From positions 1-62,383 of IMG/VR virus record IMGVR_UViG_3300030102_004440: a stretch of 62,383 bases of DNA, one strand, 5' to 3'. Below are positions 7,221 to 16,065 of the stretch, piece by piece; positions within the stretch are counted from its first letter, which is position 1, and every line of letters starts with the position of its first letter. This stretch comes from a virus. A program made the position numbers and the translations under genes. Under the pieces are notes generated by a model. It searched no databases, was not told where the DNA came from, and saw only the letters and a program-made list of their open reading frames with translations.

Positions 7221-9622
7221 ACACCCAATCCATCCTCAAGGCGGTTCTACTACGGAAAGGCGACGGCAACTACGTTCTGCACGGCGGTGCTATGCACAAA
7301 ATCAGGCATCCCCCGCCTGAGTCGATAAGAGGCCCTGATGAGATGGACGTTCCTGCCTTCGCACACACGGGTGCGCATGGGGAGAACGAGACCGGCATGC
7401 CCGGAGTGGGACACGTCATGCCCGGACAGTTCGTGGAAGGCTCGCAAGGAGAGAGGGTGTACGTCGACGAGGCCGGTGGCCATCACATGCATGGCATAGA
7501 CGGCGTGATTCGCGCAGTGGGCCAGTCGATGCTGCAAGCAGGAATCAACATCCCCGGCAAGGAGATAGTAGAGCGTGCGATAGAACTCCACAACAGCAGA
7601 CACGGTGAGAACAACCACCTTCCGAACACGGATGCGCTAGACTGGAGGAAGATAAACCTAGGAAGACTCACGGAGCAGGATGGGGAGGCAAGGAGCAACC
7701 GCAACAGGCACGGTCTCGTGACTACCTACACCAACAGCCACGGACAGGGACACAGGTACGGCACTTTCCTAGAGTCATACGCAATACCATTCAACGAGGA
7801 ACTCGGTCAGATAATGGCGGAGGCAGGACACCCGAATCCCCAACAGCACAGTTGGGTGAGGAAGCCATACATCAAACCGCACAGGCTGAACCTAGTCCCC
7901 GATGGAAGAGGCGGAATGGAGTTCGGAGCGAACAGCGTCCCCAAGGGCCAACTGGGAGACGAGGGCATGCTGGACAAGGACTCGATAAGGAGACTGGGAG
8001 GCAGAGCCAACGACACTAGGGCATTCCAAGGCATCACGTCTTGGGGAACAGGCCATCAGAAGTCACTGATATACAACCTACCTCAGATAGACCACTCGCC
8101 TGACTACAAGGGTAGTGCCCAACCTAGGAAGGCCACCGTGGACTCGTTCGTCACTCAGATGCTCAGAGTCCTCGGACAGGACAGAGACGCGGTTGCCAAC
8201 AACCTCGTCGTCGATAGCGCGGGGGCACAGAGAATGATAGCGCAGATGGAGGGCGAGGTCGATGGCAAACCGCTCAAATCATACTTCACCAGCGTTGATG
8301 GTATAAGGAAACTAGGGGAGTACCTATCGAGATACCCGTCGTTCCAGCACGTCTACGGGGAGAACAGGATGCCGAGGTTCGACGAGGAGGGGAAGATGAA
8401 GGGAAGGCCGAGCACAGTCGGCAAACTACACCACTTCTTCGGGCAGAGGTACGGTGACGATGCCGAGGAAGGCAGGGGACTCGACCTCTTCATGAGCCAC
8501 TCAGGTAGGGTAGGCAACTTCAGGCAGCACCAAGCCAACAAGAACGTGGCTCACCACGTCAGGGCCAAGGACTCATTCAGCAACGCCATACTCGCACAGT
8601 CCCTCGGCATAAACCACGTCGATGACATGCCTGAGCCGGAGGAACTCAGAGCAGCGGGAATCAGGCTGCACGACACCCCTGAGACTAGGGCAGACGCACC
8701 TAGAGTCGCCAACATCCTCAATCAGATATACGCAGCAAACTCACTGGCATTCGGGCACGAGGTGAAGGAACTGCCGACACAGGAGGAACTAGCGGCGATA
8801 CAACCACTGCTCGACCACGTTATACAAGGAGGCACGGCAGATGACGCAATGGCACTGGGCGTACCCTCGCACATACCATTCTCAGACGAGATGCAGCCGA
8901 TAACGCCAGTGGGCGAGCAGAGCGCGGCGACCACGTTGACGGGAGAGCCTAGGGGAGATGCGGGCGCGCCCATGCGCGAGACTGCGACTCAGACACCACC
9001 GCCGCAACCAGCATCCCCTCGATACCCCGGCATGATGGAGGACAGGCAGAGGGTCGGAGTCAGGAGACCAGTAGACCCAGCCACACCCGGACTCAGCGCC
9101 GAGCAGCAAGCGAGAGCGAGATTCGCACAAGCCCCGCTTGAGGACGTCAGGGACTTCTACACAAGAAACGTGGGTGTCCTGCCCACTGCGGGCAGACCGA
9201 TAGAAGAGCCACAACGCGGAATGACGCCGGCGGAGTTGCAGACCTACGCGAGCACAGGCATGACCACGCCTGAGTACGAGCAGGAGAGAAGGCTCAGGCA
9301 GTTCCAAGAACTGGCGGGTGACCCGTATCAGACTAGGCTATTCGACTTCGGCAAGTCCGAGAACGTGGCCAAGGTCGTGGAACTCCTGCAACTGCAAGAG
9401 GCTAGGCTCGATGGCGCTGTCATGAAGCACGTACCCAACAGCACATTCAACTCACACTCAATCAACGACATAAACCACATATCCGAGATGATGGGAATCA
9501 CCCCGCTCGACGTCAGGACGATACTGCACAGCCAAGGAGACTGGCAGAGAATATCCAAAACCTACGGCTATGACGATGTGGTCGTCAAGGTCGTCAAGGT
9601 GGCATTCGGAGGGGTAGAATGA
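7217..9622 (+). CDS. Large unknown protein, candidate internal structural protein
   Basis: 801 residues, no family recognised. The start is TTG at 7217, overlapping the previous stop (TTGA), with GGGAGG about 9 nt upstream. The N-terminal half is His/Gly-rich (for example EAGGHHMHGIDG). The middle (about 250-560) looks globular and helical. A Pro/Thr/Ala-rich linker (about 580-680) precedes a helical C-terminal domain (about 700-801; ISEMMGITPLDVRTIL has an HTH-like rhythm). Its His-rich style resembles the 1823-residue protein at 16062. Being just upstream of terminase, it may be a head-internal or ejected protein; that is inference. Confidence 0.55.
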   Translation: MNTQSILKAVLLRKGDGNYVLHGGAMHKIRHPPPESIRGPDEMDVPAFAHTGAHGENETGMPGVGHVMPGQFVEGSQGERVYVDEAGGHHMHGIDGVIRAVGQSMLQAGINIPGKEIVERAIELHNSRHGENNHLPNTDALDWRKINLGRLTEQDGEARSNRNRHGLVTTYTNSHGQGHRYGTFLESYAIPFNEELGQIMAEAGHPNPQQHSWVRKPYIKPHRLNLVPDGRGGMEFGANSVPKGQLGDEGMLDKDSIRRLGGRANDTRAFQGITSWGTGHQKSLIYNLPQIDHSPDYKGSAQPRKATVDSFVTQMLRVLGQDRDAVANNLVVDSAGAQRMIAQMEGEVDGKPLKSYFTSVDGIRKLGEYLSRYPSFQHVYGENRMPRFDEEGKMKGRPSTVGKLHHFFGQRYGDDAEEGRGLDLFMSHSGRVGNFRQHQANKNVAHHVRAKDSFSNAILAQSLGINHVDDMPEPEELRAAGIRLHDTPETRADAPRVANILNQIYAANSLAFGHEVKELPTQEELAAIQPLLDHVIQGGTADDAMALGVPSHIPFSDEMQPITPVGEQSAATTLTGEPRGDAGAPMRETATQTPPPQPASPRYPGMMEDRQRVGVRRPVDPATPGLSAEQQARARFAQAPLEDVRDFYTRNVGVLPTAGRPIEEPQRGMTPAELQTYASTGMTTPEYEQERRLRQFQELAGDPYQTRLFDFGKSENVAKVVELLQLQEARLDGAVMKHVPNSTFNSHSINDINHISEMMGITPLDVRTILHSQGDWQRISKTYGYDDVVVKVVKVAFGGVE

Positions 9623-10263
9623 GCAGGATACTCGTCAAGCAATCCACTCCGCAAATGGCTGCTACCATGGGTTCGGGAGGGCCGGGAATATCCTTCCTGC
9701 TAGGAGGTGGTAGCATGATGACGCCACAACAATTGGAAGACGCCGGATTCGGAGAGATAGGCAGTCCCAGTCATGACTTCGCGATGGACAACCAGCGTAG
9801 AGGTCATATGCTGAGATACGGGTTAGCCGGACTGGGCGCTTTCAATTCAGCGTACAATCAGACATCCAGCGGTCAGCCGGGTGTCATCGGTGCTGCCGGT
9901 CAAGGCGCGGTATCAGGATACTACGGCTCACAGGGATTGGAAGACTTTGCAGCGAGAGCAGGAAGAATGTTCGGTGGTAGAAATCTGTCTACCGGCGTGC
10001 CAGTCAACACAACAGCGCTAGTCCCCACGAAGGTAGCATCCCCAACTCAAAAAGAACCGATAGACGTTGAGTTCACCGAGGAGGAGCATGATGACGAACA
10101 GAGGCTACTTGCACCACCGACCGCTAATATGACCAGCAGCCCGATAGACGCGGCGATGGGTAATATCAGAGGTAGGAGAATGTATGACAGAATGGGCGAG
10201 GAGTTCGGCAATACCAGTGGTCGTAGAATGTACGATACCATGGGAAGGGAGTACGGACAATGA
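9619..10263 (+). CDS. Unknown Gly-rich protein with C-terminal GRRMYD repeats
   Basis: 214 residues, unrecognised. A Gly/Ala/Gln-rich N-terminal region (SGGPGISFLLGGGSMM, then LGAFNSAYNQTSSGQPG) is followed by an acidic segment (DVEFTEEEHDDEQ). Two C-terminal copies of a short repeat occur: GRRMYDRMGEEFG (10171-10209) and GRRMYDTMGREYG (10219-10257). The arrangement resembles an assembly protein with peptide hooks at its tail. It overlaps both neighbours by 4 bp (ATGA), so it is translationally coupled to terminase. Confidence 0.5.
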   Translation: MSRILVKQSTPQMAATMGSGGPGISFLLGGGSMMTPQQLEDAGFGEIGSPSHDFAMDNQRRGHMLRYGLAGLGAFNSAYNQTSSGQPGVIGAAGQGAVSGYYGSQGLEDFAARAGRMFGGRNLSTGVPVNTTALVPTKVASPTQKEPIDVEFTEEEHDDEQRLLAPPTANMTSSPIDAAMGNIRGRRMYDRMGEEFGNTSGRRMYDTMGREYGQ

Positions 10264-11735
10264 AGACGAACGAGGAGATGCAGGAGTTCATCCTGAACAC
10301 GGACAAGGAGATGTGCAGGAAGTCATTCAAGTATTTCTTCGTCGACATCCTCGGTTTCATGTACAACCACCACCACGAGTCTTGGAAGGAGGGGCTTGAG
10401 GAATCGCAGTACTACTGCGTCAAAGCGTCCCGTGACCACGGCAAGTCCGTCTTCTTCATGACATACGCACTGTGGCTCGCCGCATTCACGCCGAACAAGC
10501 ACGTCATGATTTTCTCCCACTCCCTTGAGCAGACGCTTGAGCACATGAGATTCATACGCAACCTGATTCAGGAGAACGACGTCCTCAGAGACCTCAAGCC
10601 GCAGGGCAAACCTTGGGCGAAGTCCTACTTCGAGTTCTCCAACGGCAGTCGTATGATGGCCAAGTCGGTAGGCGGTGCTACTCGTGGTTTCCACCCCGAC
10701 GTGGTTGTGTGCGATGACATCCTATGGGGGACTACTGCAACCGAACTGGCGAAGACGGCAGACTGGTTCTACGGTGTCCTGCTCCCAGTACTCCACCACA
10801 GCAGCAAACTGATGATGGTCGGCACGCCATTCTCGTACAACGACCTGTACGCTGAACTTGAGCAGAAGGAGACGTTCAGGGTCGAGACCTACCCGGCAAT
10901 CAACGCAGACGGAATCGCCCTTTGGCCTGAGAGGTGGAACAAGGAGGCACTGGACGAGAGGAGAATGTCCATGCCAGCGATACAATTCACACGCGAGTAC
11001 CTATGCGAGCCTATCCACGACGTAGCGAGCATGTTCCCGATGAACATACTTGAGGCTGCGAGGGACACCAACCTCGTACTGCTCGACAGGGCCGAGACCA
11101 ACTACAACGAGGAGGGAGAGGCGGATGGCGTGTTCGGACAGCACTTCATCGGCCATGACCCAGCCATAGCATCGGACAAGAACGCCGACTTCACGGCCAT
11201 GACGGTGATGAGAATCAAACCCGACGAGGACAGGAAGGAGATAGTGCACGTCGTTCACGAGAGGGGGATGTCGTCCATGGCGCAGAAGCGCATGATGGTC
11301 ATGCTCAACAACAAGTTCGTCCCCGAACTCATAGAACTTGAGGGGAACAACTTCCAAAGAATGCTAGAGCAGGAGATGCGGGAGATGTCCGCCGACATGC
11401 CAATCCGCGTGTTCATGACGACTAGAACGAGGAAGGAATCCCTGTTTATGTCGCTTCTACTGGCTTTCGAGCAGGGCAATATAAAAACCCCGTACGGGGA
11501 CGAACGCAGCAAGAAGTACACGCATCTGCTTGAGCAGGAACTCAACAGGTTCGGTATGCAGAAGAATGGAAAACTGGAGAGTGTTGGTGTGCATGACGAC
11601 TTGGCGATGAGTCTAGCGTTGGCGAACTGGGCCTCCAAGGAGTTCAAGGGAAGCGTGGTACTGCTCGATGACTACATGCCCGGATTCGACTCTTGGGTCA
11701 GCGGCGGAAGCAAGGGGAACTGGATGATACCATGA
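10260..11735 (+). CDS. terL: Terminase large subunit (packaging ATPase/nuclease)
   Basis: 491 residues, normal for the family. It drives DNA into the prohead and cuts it. The ATPase half shows a P-loop-like SRDHGKS (57-63, Lys62), Walker B VVVCDD (148-153) and a coupling motif MMVGTP. The RNase H-like nuclease half has the expected acidic residues: Asp300 in FIGHDPA, Glu359/Glu361 in ELEGNN and Asp446/Asp447 in VHDD. All key residues look intact. It overlaps the upstream gene by 4 bp, and a LAGLIDADG-domain protein and the portal follow. The P-loop is a variant without the usual first Gly, which is common in terminases. Confidence 0.93.
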   Translation: MKTNEEMQEFILNTDKEMCRKSFKYFFVDILGFMYNHHHESWKEGLEESQYYCVKASRDHGKSVFFMTYALWLAAFTPNKHVMIFSHSLEQTLEHMRFIRNLIQENDVLRDLKPQGKPWAKSYFEFSNGSRMMAKSVGGATRGFHPDVVVCDDILWGTTATELAKTADWFYGVLLPVLHHSSKLMMVGTPFSYNDLYAELEQKETFRVETYPAINADGIALWPERWNKEALDERRMSMPAIQFTREYLCEPIHDVASMFPMNILEAARDTNLVLLDRAETNYNEEGEADGVFGQHFIGHDPAIASDKNADFTAMTVMRIKPDEDRKEIVHVVHERGMSSMAQKRMMVMLNNKFVPELIELEGNNFQRMLEQEMREMSADMPIRVFMTTRTRKESLFMSLLLAFEQGNIKTPYGDERSKKYTHLLEQELNRFGMQKNGKLESVGVHDDLAMSLALANWASKEFKGSVVLLDDYMPGFDSWVSGGSKGNWMIP

Positions 11736-11792
11736 ATAGCACTTACATAGAATCGTACAATGAGAACACGACACTTTGGAGAGGCAGATAGC

Positions 11793-12935
11793 ATGAGCGC
11801 CTTCCCTGCGAACGGAGAGGGTTGGTTCGAGACCAACCTAGGGTACTCAGCCACTGATTTGGTCAAGAGGCTGAAGAACGTCAGGAGGCACAACAAGGAG
11901 GAGAAGGACTTCATAGACAAGGCAATCTCAGACATAAGGTCGTTGAAGGCCATGGAGATGGAGGCCACCCTGAAGATGCACGACTGGTGCATCAAGCACT
12001 CGGACACAATCAGGGACATCGGCGTCAGCGACAAGGACATGACTGCCTTGAGGAAGTTCGGCGACAGCAGGAAGATAAGTCTGCAAAGGGCATGCCACCA
12101 ATGGGAGAAGGCGGAAGAGACGCTGAAGATGCTCAGTGAGTACGAGGACGTTTGGGGAGACGAGCAGAAGAAGTCTTGGGTAGAGGCGATGCAATCGAAG
12201 AGGGACGCTAGGAAGATATGGAAGAGCACCCTGAAGCAGATGGACAGACTCACCGACAAGGAGCAGGACTCGATAAACAAGTGCTCCGAACTACTCCAAG
12301 AGAAAGGGGAGATGGCTGGTAGAACCATTCACGAGGAACTCATGCAGAGGGGTGTGCTACACAAGAGCATGACCTCCAACAAACTATCCAAACTACTGTC
12401 GATGTACGGGGAGGAGGTGGATATCGTCAGCGGCAACAGCCGTGGCACATTCGTCAAGATGGACAAGACGGGACTCATCATCAAAGACCCTTGGGCCTAC
12501 GCAGCCGGATTCCTAGATGCGGATGGGTACGTCACCATCACGAAGAGGGGAGAGCCGAGAGCGGGCTTCATCGCAACCGGAAGCAGAGGCAGGATTCACT
12601 GCGAGCAGTTGCAGAAGACCCTAGGATGCGGCGTCCTGCAACTCGACCAAAAGATATACAGCGACACGCAGAGGAGTCAGCACCGCTTGCAGTTCTACTC
12701 GAAGGCCGACATCTCGAAACTCCTGAAGGGGGTTCTACCGTTCTTGGAGATGAAGAAGACACAGGCCAAGGCAGTATTGGCATTCATATCGGAAGATGAT
12801 TCCTTGCGTAAGAACGAGTTGCAGAAAGTAGTGAGATACTTTAATTGGAGCGATGATACCAAGAAGGCCACCGCCCTCCTAGATGAGTGGGGCGTACAGG
12901 CTGACGACGTGGCAAAGTGGGCAGAGGCGATATAA
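11793..12935 (+). CDS. Helical/winged-helix protein with C-terminal LAGLIDADG domain
   Basis: 380 residues from the ATG at 11793, which has GGAGAGG 8 nt upstream; an earlier ATG at 11760 has no ribosome site. Residues 1-180 are long charged helices. Residues about 185-228 look winged-helix-like (RGVLHKSMTSNKLSKLLSMYG). Then a single LAGLIDADG motif, AAGFLDADGY (about 237-246) with its acidic residue kept, starts a beta-rich domain to about 340. One motif implies a homodimer. Family knowledge points to homing endonucleases, but the N-terminal fusion and position between terminase and portal suggest a domesticated DNA-recognition or packaging role, possibly small terminase. Intein splicing motifs are not seen. 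The domain call is strong; the role is open. Confidence 0.8.
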   Translation: MSAFPANGEGWFETNLGYSATDLVKRLKNVRRHNKEEKDFIDKAISDIRSLKAMEMEATLKMHDWCIKHSDTIRDIGVSDKDMTALRKFGDSRKISLQRACHQWEKAEETLKMLSEYEDVWGDEQKKSWVEAMQSKRDARKIWKSTLKQMDRLTDKEQDSINKCSELLQEKGEMAGRTIHEELMQRGVLHKSMTSNKLSKLLSMYGEEVDIVSGNSRGTFVKMDKTGLIIKDPWAYAAGFLDADGYVTITKRGEPRAGFIATGSRGRIHCEQLQKTLGCGVLQLDQKIYSDTQRSQHRLQFYSKADISKLLKGVLPFLEMKKTQAKAVLAFISEDDSLRKNELQKVVRYFNWSDDTKKATALLDEWGVQADDVAKWAEAI

Positions 12936-14659
12936 TGGCAGAGGATGACAGAGGCCCAATAGGACGATTCCTGTCTGCCTTGAGCAGCCCATTTCGCAGC
13001 AGAACCACGCCTGAGCCACAGATGCCGCTCTACACAACCGGCATACAAGAACCAGTGCTAGCACAGGGAATCACCCTACCAGCACTCTATGCAGTCTCCC
13101 AAGAGAACCTCATACTGAGGACGGTGCTATCCAAACTGAGCCAAGAGATATTCAGAAGGGGGTACTACTGGGAGAAGAAGTTCCAGCACAAGTGCACCTC
13201 CTGCGGTGAGGAGTACAACCACGAGGTGACCGAGTGCCAGTTGTGCGGCTCACCCACTAGGACGCCCGACGTCAACCAACTCATCTACCCCAAGCACCTC
13301 TTGGAGCAGACGAACTCCATGGAGCAGAACTTCATGCACGTCCTGTTCGAGATTGAGAGGGACTTGAACGTGGTCGACGATGCGTTCCTCATACTGGTCA
13401 AGGAGTACTTCGTAGAGCCTGAAACATCCGAAATCAAGTTCTTCAGAGTCAAGGAGATAATCAGGGCAGACCCAATCTTCATGAGGATAATATCCGACAA
13501 GAGGGGAGTCCGTGGTGGTAGGTACAAGGTCTGCCCACTGCACCGCGACCAAGTTTCCTACCCCGGTCAGGACGACAAGTGCGAGGTCTGTGGCAACAAC
13601 ATGCAGGACGCTCACTACGCTAACATGGCCGGCAGCGGGAAAACCCAGTACTACCTAGAGGGGGAAGTGCTGCACATCAGCAAGTACAACCCGTCCAAAC
13701 TCTACGGAAGAAGCCCAGTCAACACGATGTGGAGACAGGCCATGACGCTCACAGCCATGGACAACTACATGTACACGGCATATCAGAAGAGAAGGAGTCC
13801 AAAGGGAATCATCTCGGTCACGACGGACAACCTAGAGTCGATGAAGTCGTTTTGGAAGTCCGTCGACGAGAAGATGGAGAGAGACCCGCACTACATACCC
13901 AAGGTGGGCATAGAGTCGTCAACCGGTCGCGGCGGAGTCAACTGGGTCAAGTTCATGGACACGTTGGAGGAGATGCAGTACATCGCAGTCCGCGACGAGA
14001 TGAGAAACAGAATAGCGGCATTCTACGGCGTGAGCAGCATATTCATGGTAGACAGCGGCAAGAGCGGCGGTCTGAACAACGAGGGCATGCAGATTCTAGT
14101 CACCAACAGAGCAGTCGAGTTCGGTCAGAAGGTCTACACAGACGTCCTGTTCCCGCGTATGCTCAAGCAGATGGACGTGACTGATTGGAAGATAACACTG
14201 TACCCGAACGAGGAGGAGGACGAAATCACACGTCTGCGAAGAGACGAGATGGAGGTCAACCTAGCACAGAGAATGGCCATGCTAGGGTACAAGCCCGAAC
14301 TCATGGAGCAGGGAGACAGGGACATACGATTCACTTACAGGGAGATAGACCCATCACAGGACGGTGCTCCACCAATGCCACCCGGAATGTCACCACCACC
14401 CGGACTACCGGGTGCAGCGACAGCAGGTGCGATGGGCGCTCAGATGGGTGCTATACCTCCCGGACTGCTACCTGCATCGCAACCCGGAGGAGAGGGTCAA
14501 GGCATACGAACACCGAGAGGGCCAGCCTCCCCGCAGAGCAGAACCTCGTTCGGCTCAGGCGCTCCAATCTCCTCAGTGCAGCAGAGAGGCCCACAAAACT
14601 CACTAGCACAGGACAATAGCCGCGCATTGATGAACGCAAGGAGGTTAAGAGGCGCATGA
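12935..14659 (+). CDS. Portal protein with two zinc-ribbon insertions
   Basis: 574 residues. The core matches phage portals: SQENLILRTVLSKLSQEIFRRG near the N terminus, the MDNYMYTAYQKRRSPKGII region, and YGVSSIFMVDSG...NNEGMQILVTNRAVEFGQ, typical of the clip/stem region. A Pro/Gly/Met-rich tail (from about 475) is likely disordered. Two CxxC...CxxC/H sites are inserted: C87, C90, C101, C104 and C200, H203, C216, C219. These suggest zinc ribbons. The portal forms the dodecameric vertex ring for DNA passage and tail joining. The ATG at 12935 overlaps the previous stop; an upstream in-frame GTG at 12917 is less likely. Confidence 0.88.
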   Translation: MAEDDRGPIGRFLSALSSPFRSRTTPEPQMPLYTTGIQEPVLAQGITLPALYAVSQENLILRTVLSKLSQEIFRRGYYWEKKFQHKCTSCGEEYNHEVTECQLCGSPTRTPDVNQLIYPKHLLEQTNSMEQNFMHVLFEIERDLNVVDDAFLILVKEYFVEPETSEIKFFRVKEIIRADPIFMRIISDKRGVRGGRYKVCPLHRDQVSYPGQDDKCEVCGNNMQDAHYANMAGSGKTQYYLEGEVLHISKYNPSKLYGRSPVNTMWRQAMTLTAMDNYMYTAYQKRRSPKGIISVTTDNLESMKSFWKSVDEKMERDPHYIPKVGIESSTGRGGVNWVKFMDTLEEMQYIAVRDEMRNRIAAFYGVSSIFMVDSGKSGGLNNEGMQILVTNRAVEFGQKVYTDVLFPRMLKQMDVTDWKITLYPNEEEDEITRLRRDEMEVNLAQRMAMLGYKPELMEQGDRDIRFTYREIDPSQDGAPPMPPGMSPPPGLPGAATAGAMGAQMGAIPPGLLPASQPGGEGQGIRTPRGPASPQSRTSFGSGAPISSVQQRGPQNSLAQDNSRALMNARRLRGA

Positions 14660-15057
14660 TTAAAGAGCATAGGCTTACTCGCGATAGCCAAGTGACGACC
14701 ATGGACTTAATCAAAATGCATCCGATGGCGAGGAAAATGAACGCCCACAACGAGGGTTTGAACAAAGCCATAGAAGATGGAAACGCAGATGAGGCAAGAG
14801 CGCATCTGACTGAGATTCTGAAGTACGCATCCACCCTTGAGGACGACCTGCTCATAGCAATAAAGAAAGCAGACTTCTCTAACACAGTGACTCCTGACAA
14901 CGGCTGGCAACAACAAAGCCCAGTCATCAAGTACAACGAGACGGGAGCAAACTTCGACCCAAGCATGAGGGACAGGCAACTGCCCGGAACAATCATGTCA
15001 GCAAGAACCAACCCCTCAATGAGAAAGGCACGCAGCACTTTCGGTAGAAGAGTCTGA
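14656..15057 (+). CDS. Unknown small head-region protein
   Basis: 133 residues, unrecognised. The start overlaps the portal stop (ATGA). The sequence is mostly helical to about residue 80 (NKAIEDGNADEARAHLTEIL, an alpha-hairpin pattern), then polar with a basic end. It lies in the conserved interval between portal and prohead protease, where head accessory proteins are usual. No catalytic motif is visible. Confidence 0.6.
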   Translation: MIKEHRLTRDSQVTTMDLIKMHPMARKMNAHNEGLNKAIEDGNADEARAHLTEILKYASTLEDDLLIAIKKADFSNTVTPDNGWQQQSPVIKYNETGANFDPSMRDRQLPGTIMSARTNPSMRKARSTFGRRV

Positions 15058-15066
15058 GGGAAAGAA

Positions 15067-15411
15067 ATGGCAGATGAAGGTGACGCAGGAAAACTGATGA
15101 GCACTCTCATCTCCAAGATGGAGTCCATGGATTCCGACATGCAACTGCTCAAAGCAGAGAATGCATCGCTCAGAAGACTCATCGAGAATCCCAACCAACT
15201 ACTCAGGAAGGCTGGCTTCGTGCCATTCGGCACTCCATTGTCCGAGGACGTCGACGTCGATGCCTTCCGCAGTGACATGGACACCGCGATAATAAAAGGC
15301 GGGGACAAAGATAACCTAGACAAGTTCAGCAACGAGCAGATTCATGAGATGAGTTGGGAGGAGATACACGAGATGGCCTCCCAGCACAAGGAAGTAAAGG
15401 AGATGTACTGA
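15067..15411 (+). CDS. Small coiled-coil protein with C-terminal WEEIH motif, scaffold-like
   Basis: 114 residues. The N-terminal third is a heptad-like coiled coil (LISKMESMDSDMQLLKAENA). Near the C terminus, MSWEEIHEMAS (codons 15349-15381) closely matches MTWEEVHNLAS at the end of the prohead protease/scaffold protein (22927-22959). C-terminal helices of scaffolding proteins often bind the capsid protein. A shared tail suggests both bind the same partner, by inference. The start follows GAGGGAAAG. Confidence 0.6.
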   Translation: MADEGDAGKLMSTLISKMESMDSDMQLLKAENASLRRLIENPNQLLRKAGFVPFGTPLSEDVDVDAFRSDMDTAIIKGGDKDNLDKFSNEQIHEMSWEEIHEMASQHKEVKEMY

Positions 15412-15412
15412 A

Positions 15413-15919
15413 ATGGTTAGACCAAGATACGAAAAAGCATCAAGTGAAGCATACGAGATGCTAGCAAAAGCGCAAGAACTACTAGAGAAAGCAGACAAAC
15501 TACACATGGTGGAGCATGATGGCAAGAAAGTGCCTCACTTCGCTGCTGACGGAAAGGGCGAGAAGGACGCCAAGAAGAAGGCTGACATGGGTGAGAAGGA
15601 CAAGTACTGCATGAAGCGCTTCGGCAAGAAGTACTCAGAGTGCTCCGCAGAGCAGAAGGCACAATGCGACAAGAACGTCGATAAGGTCGAGAAGGGAGAG
15701 CACCACAAAGCAACATCGTTCGACACACGACCCGGCAACGTGCAATTCATGTCCGAGTCAGGCGGTCAGACGTTCAACGCCCAGTACCAAACCAACCAAT
15801 CCCTGCTAGACGCGGATGACGTTGCCAACAAAGGCGCATCATCATCGTCGGTGGACATGGACATGGAATCCTCAAGGAGAAACCCACACGACAACATAGA
15901 CAGGCTCGTGGAGGGGTAG
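15413..15919 (+). CDS. Unknown charged small protein, Lys-rich
   Basis: 168 residues, not recognised. An N-terminal amphipathic helix (SEAYEMLAKAQELLEKADKL) leads into a very Lys-rich middle (KGEKDAKKKADMGEKDKYC) with three Cys in CMKRFGKKYSECSAEQKAQC. This could form a small disulfide or metal-stabilised helical unit. A polar Ser/Asp-rich tail follows. It starts one base after the previous stop and ends 2 nt before a TTG-started zinc protein. Confidence 0.55.
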   Translation: MVRPRYEKASSEAYEMLAKAQELLEKADKLHMVEHDGKKVPHFAADGKGEKDAKKKADMGEKDKYCMKRFGKKYSECSAEQKAQCDKNVDKVEKGEHHKATSFDTRPGNVQFMSESGGQTFNAQYQTNQSLLDADDVANKGASSSSVDMDMESSRRNPHDNIDRLVEG

Positions 15920-15921
15920 AC

Positions 15922-16065
15922 TTGGGCATAGTCAGAGTCATGAAAGGCGTAGCGGACATGTCGCCCTGCATGACCTGCGGTGCAACTGTGCATGAGATGT
16001 GTAGAATCCATGCGGGTATGCCGGTAGCGAACTGCCCTAGTCATGTGTCGGCGATGAGGGGATGA
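15922..16065 (+). CDS. 47-residue zinc-knuckle protein with TTG start
   Basis: A short frame fills the apparent gap before the 1823-residue gene. It begins TTG at 15922, 5 nt after GAGGGG (15911-15916), and its stop overlaps the next ATG (ATGA at 16062). The product holds C16-x2-C19, C27, H30, C38-x2-H41 (MSPCMTCGATVHEMC...NCPSH), a compact zinc-binding pattern. Such tiny zinc proteins often mediate protein or DNA contacts. The correct ribosome-site spacing, stop-start overlap and Cys spacing support it as real. An ATG at 15940 is an alternative start. Confidence 0.65.
   Translation: MGIVRVMKGVADMSPCMTCGATVHEMCRIHAGMPVANCPSHVSAMRG

Noticed and set aside
11793-12935. Interpretation of the LAGLIDADG domain as an intein in terminase or portal
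   Set aside because: Terminase and portal are complete on either side with their own starts and stops, and no splice-junction residues (N-terminal Cys/Ser, terminal His-Asn) flank the domain.
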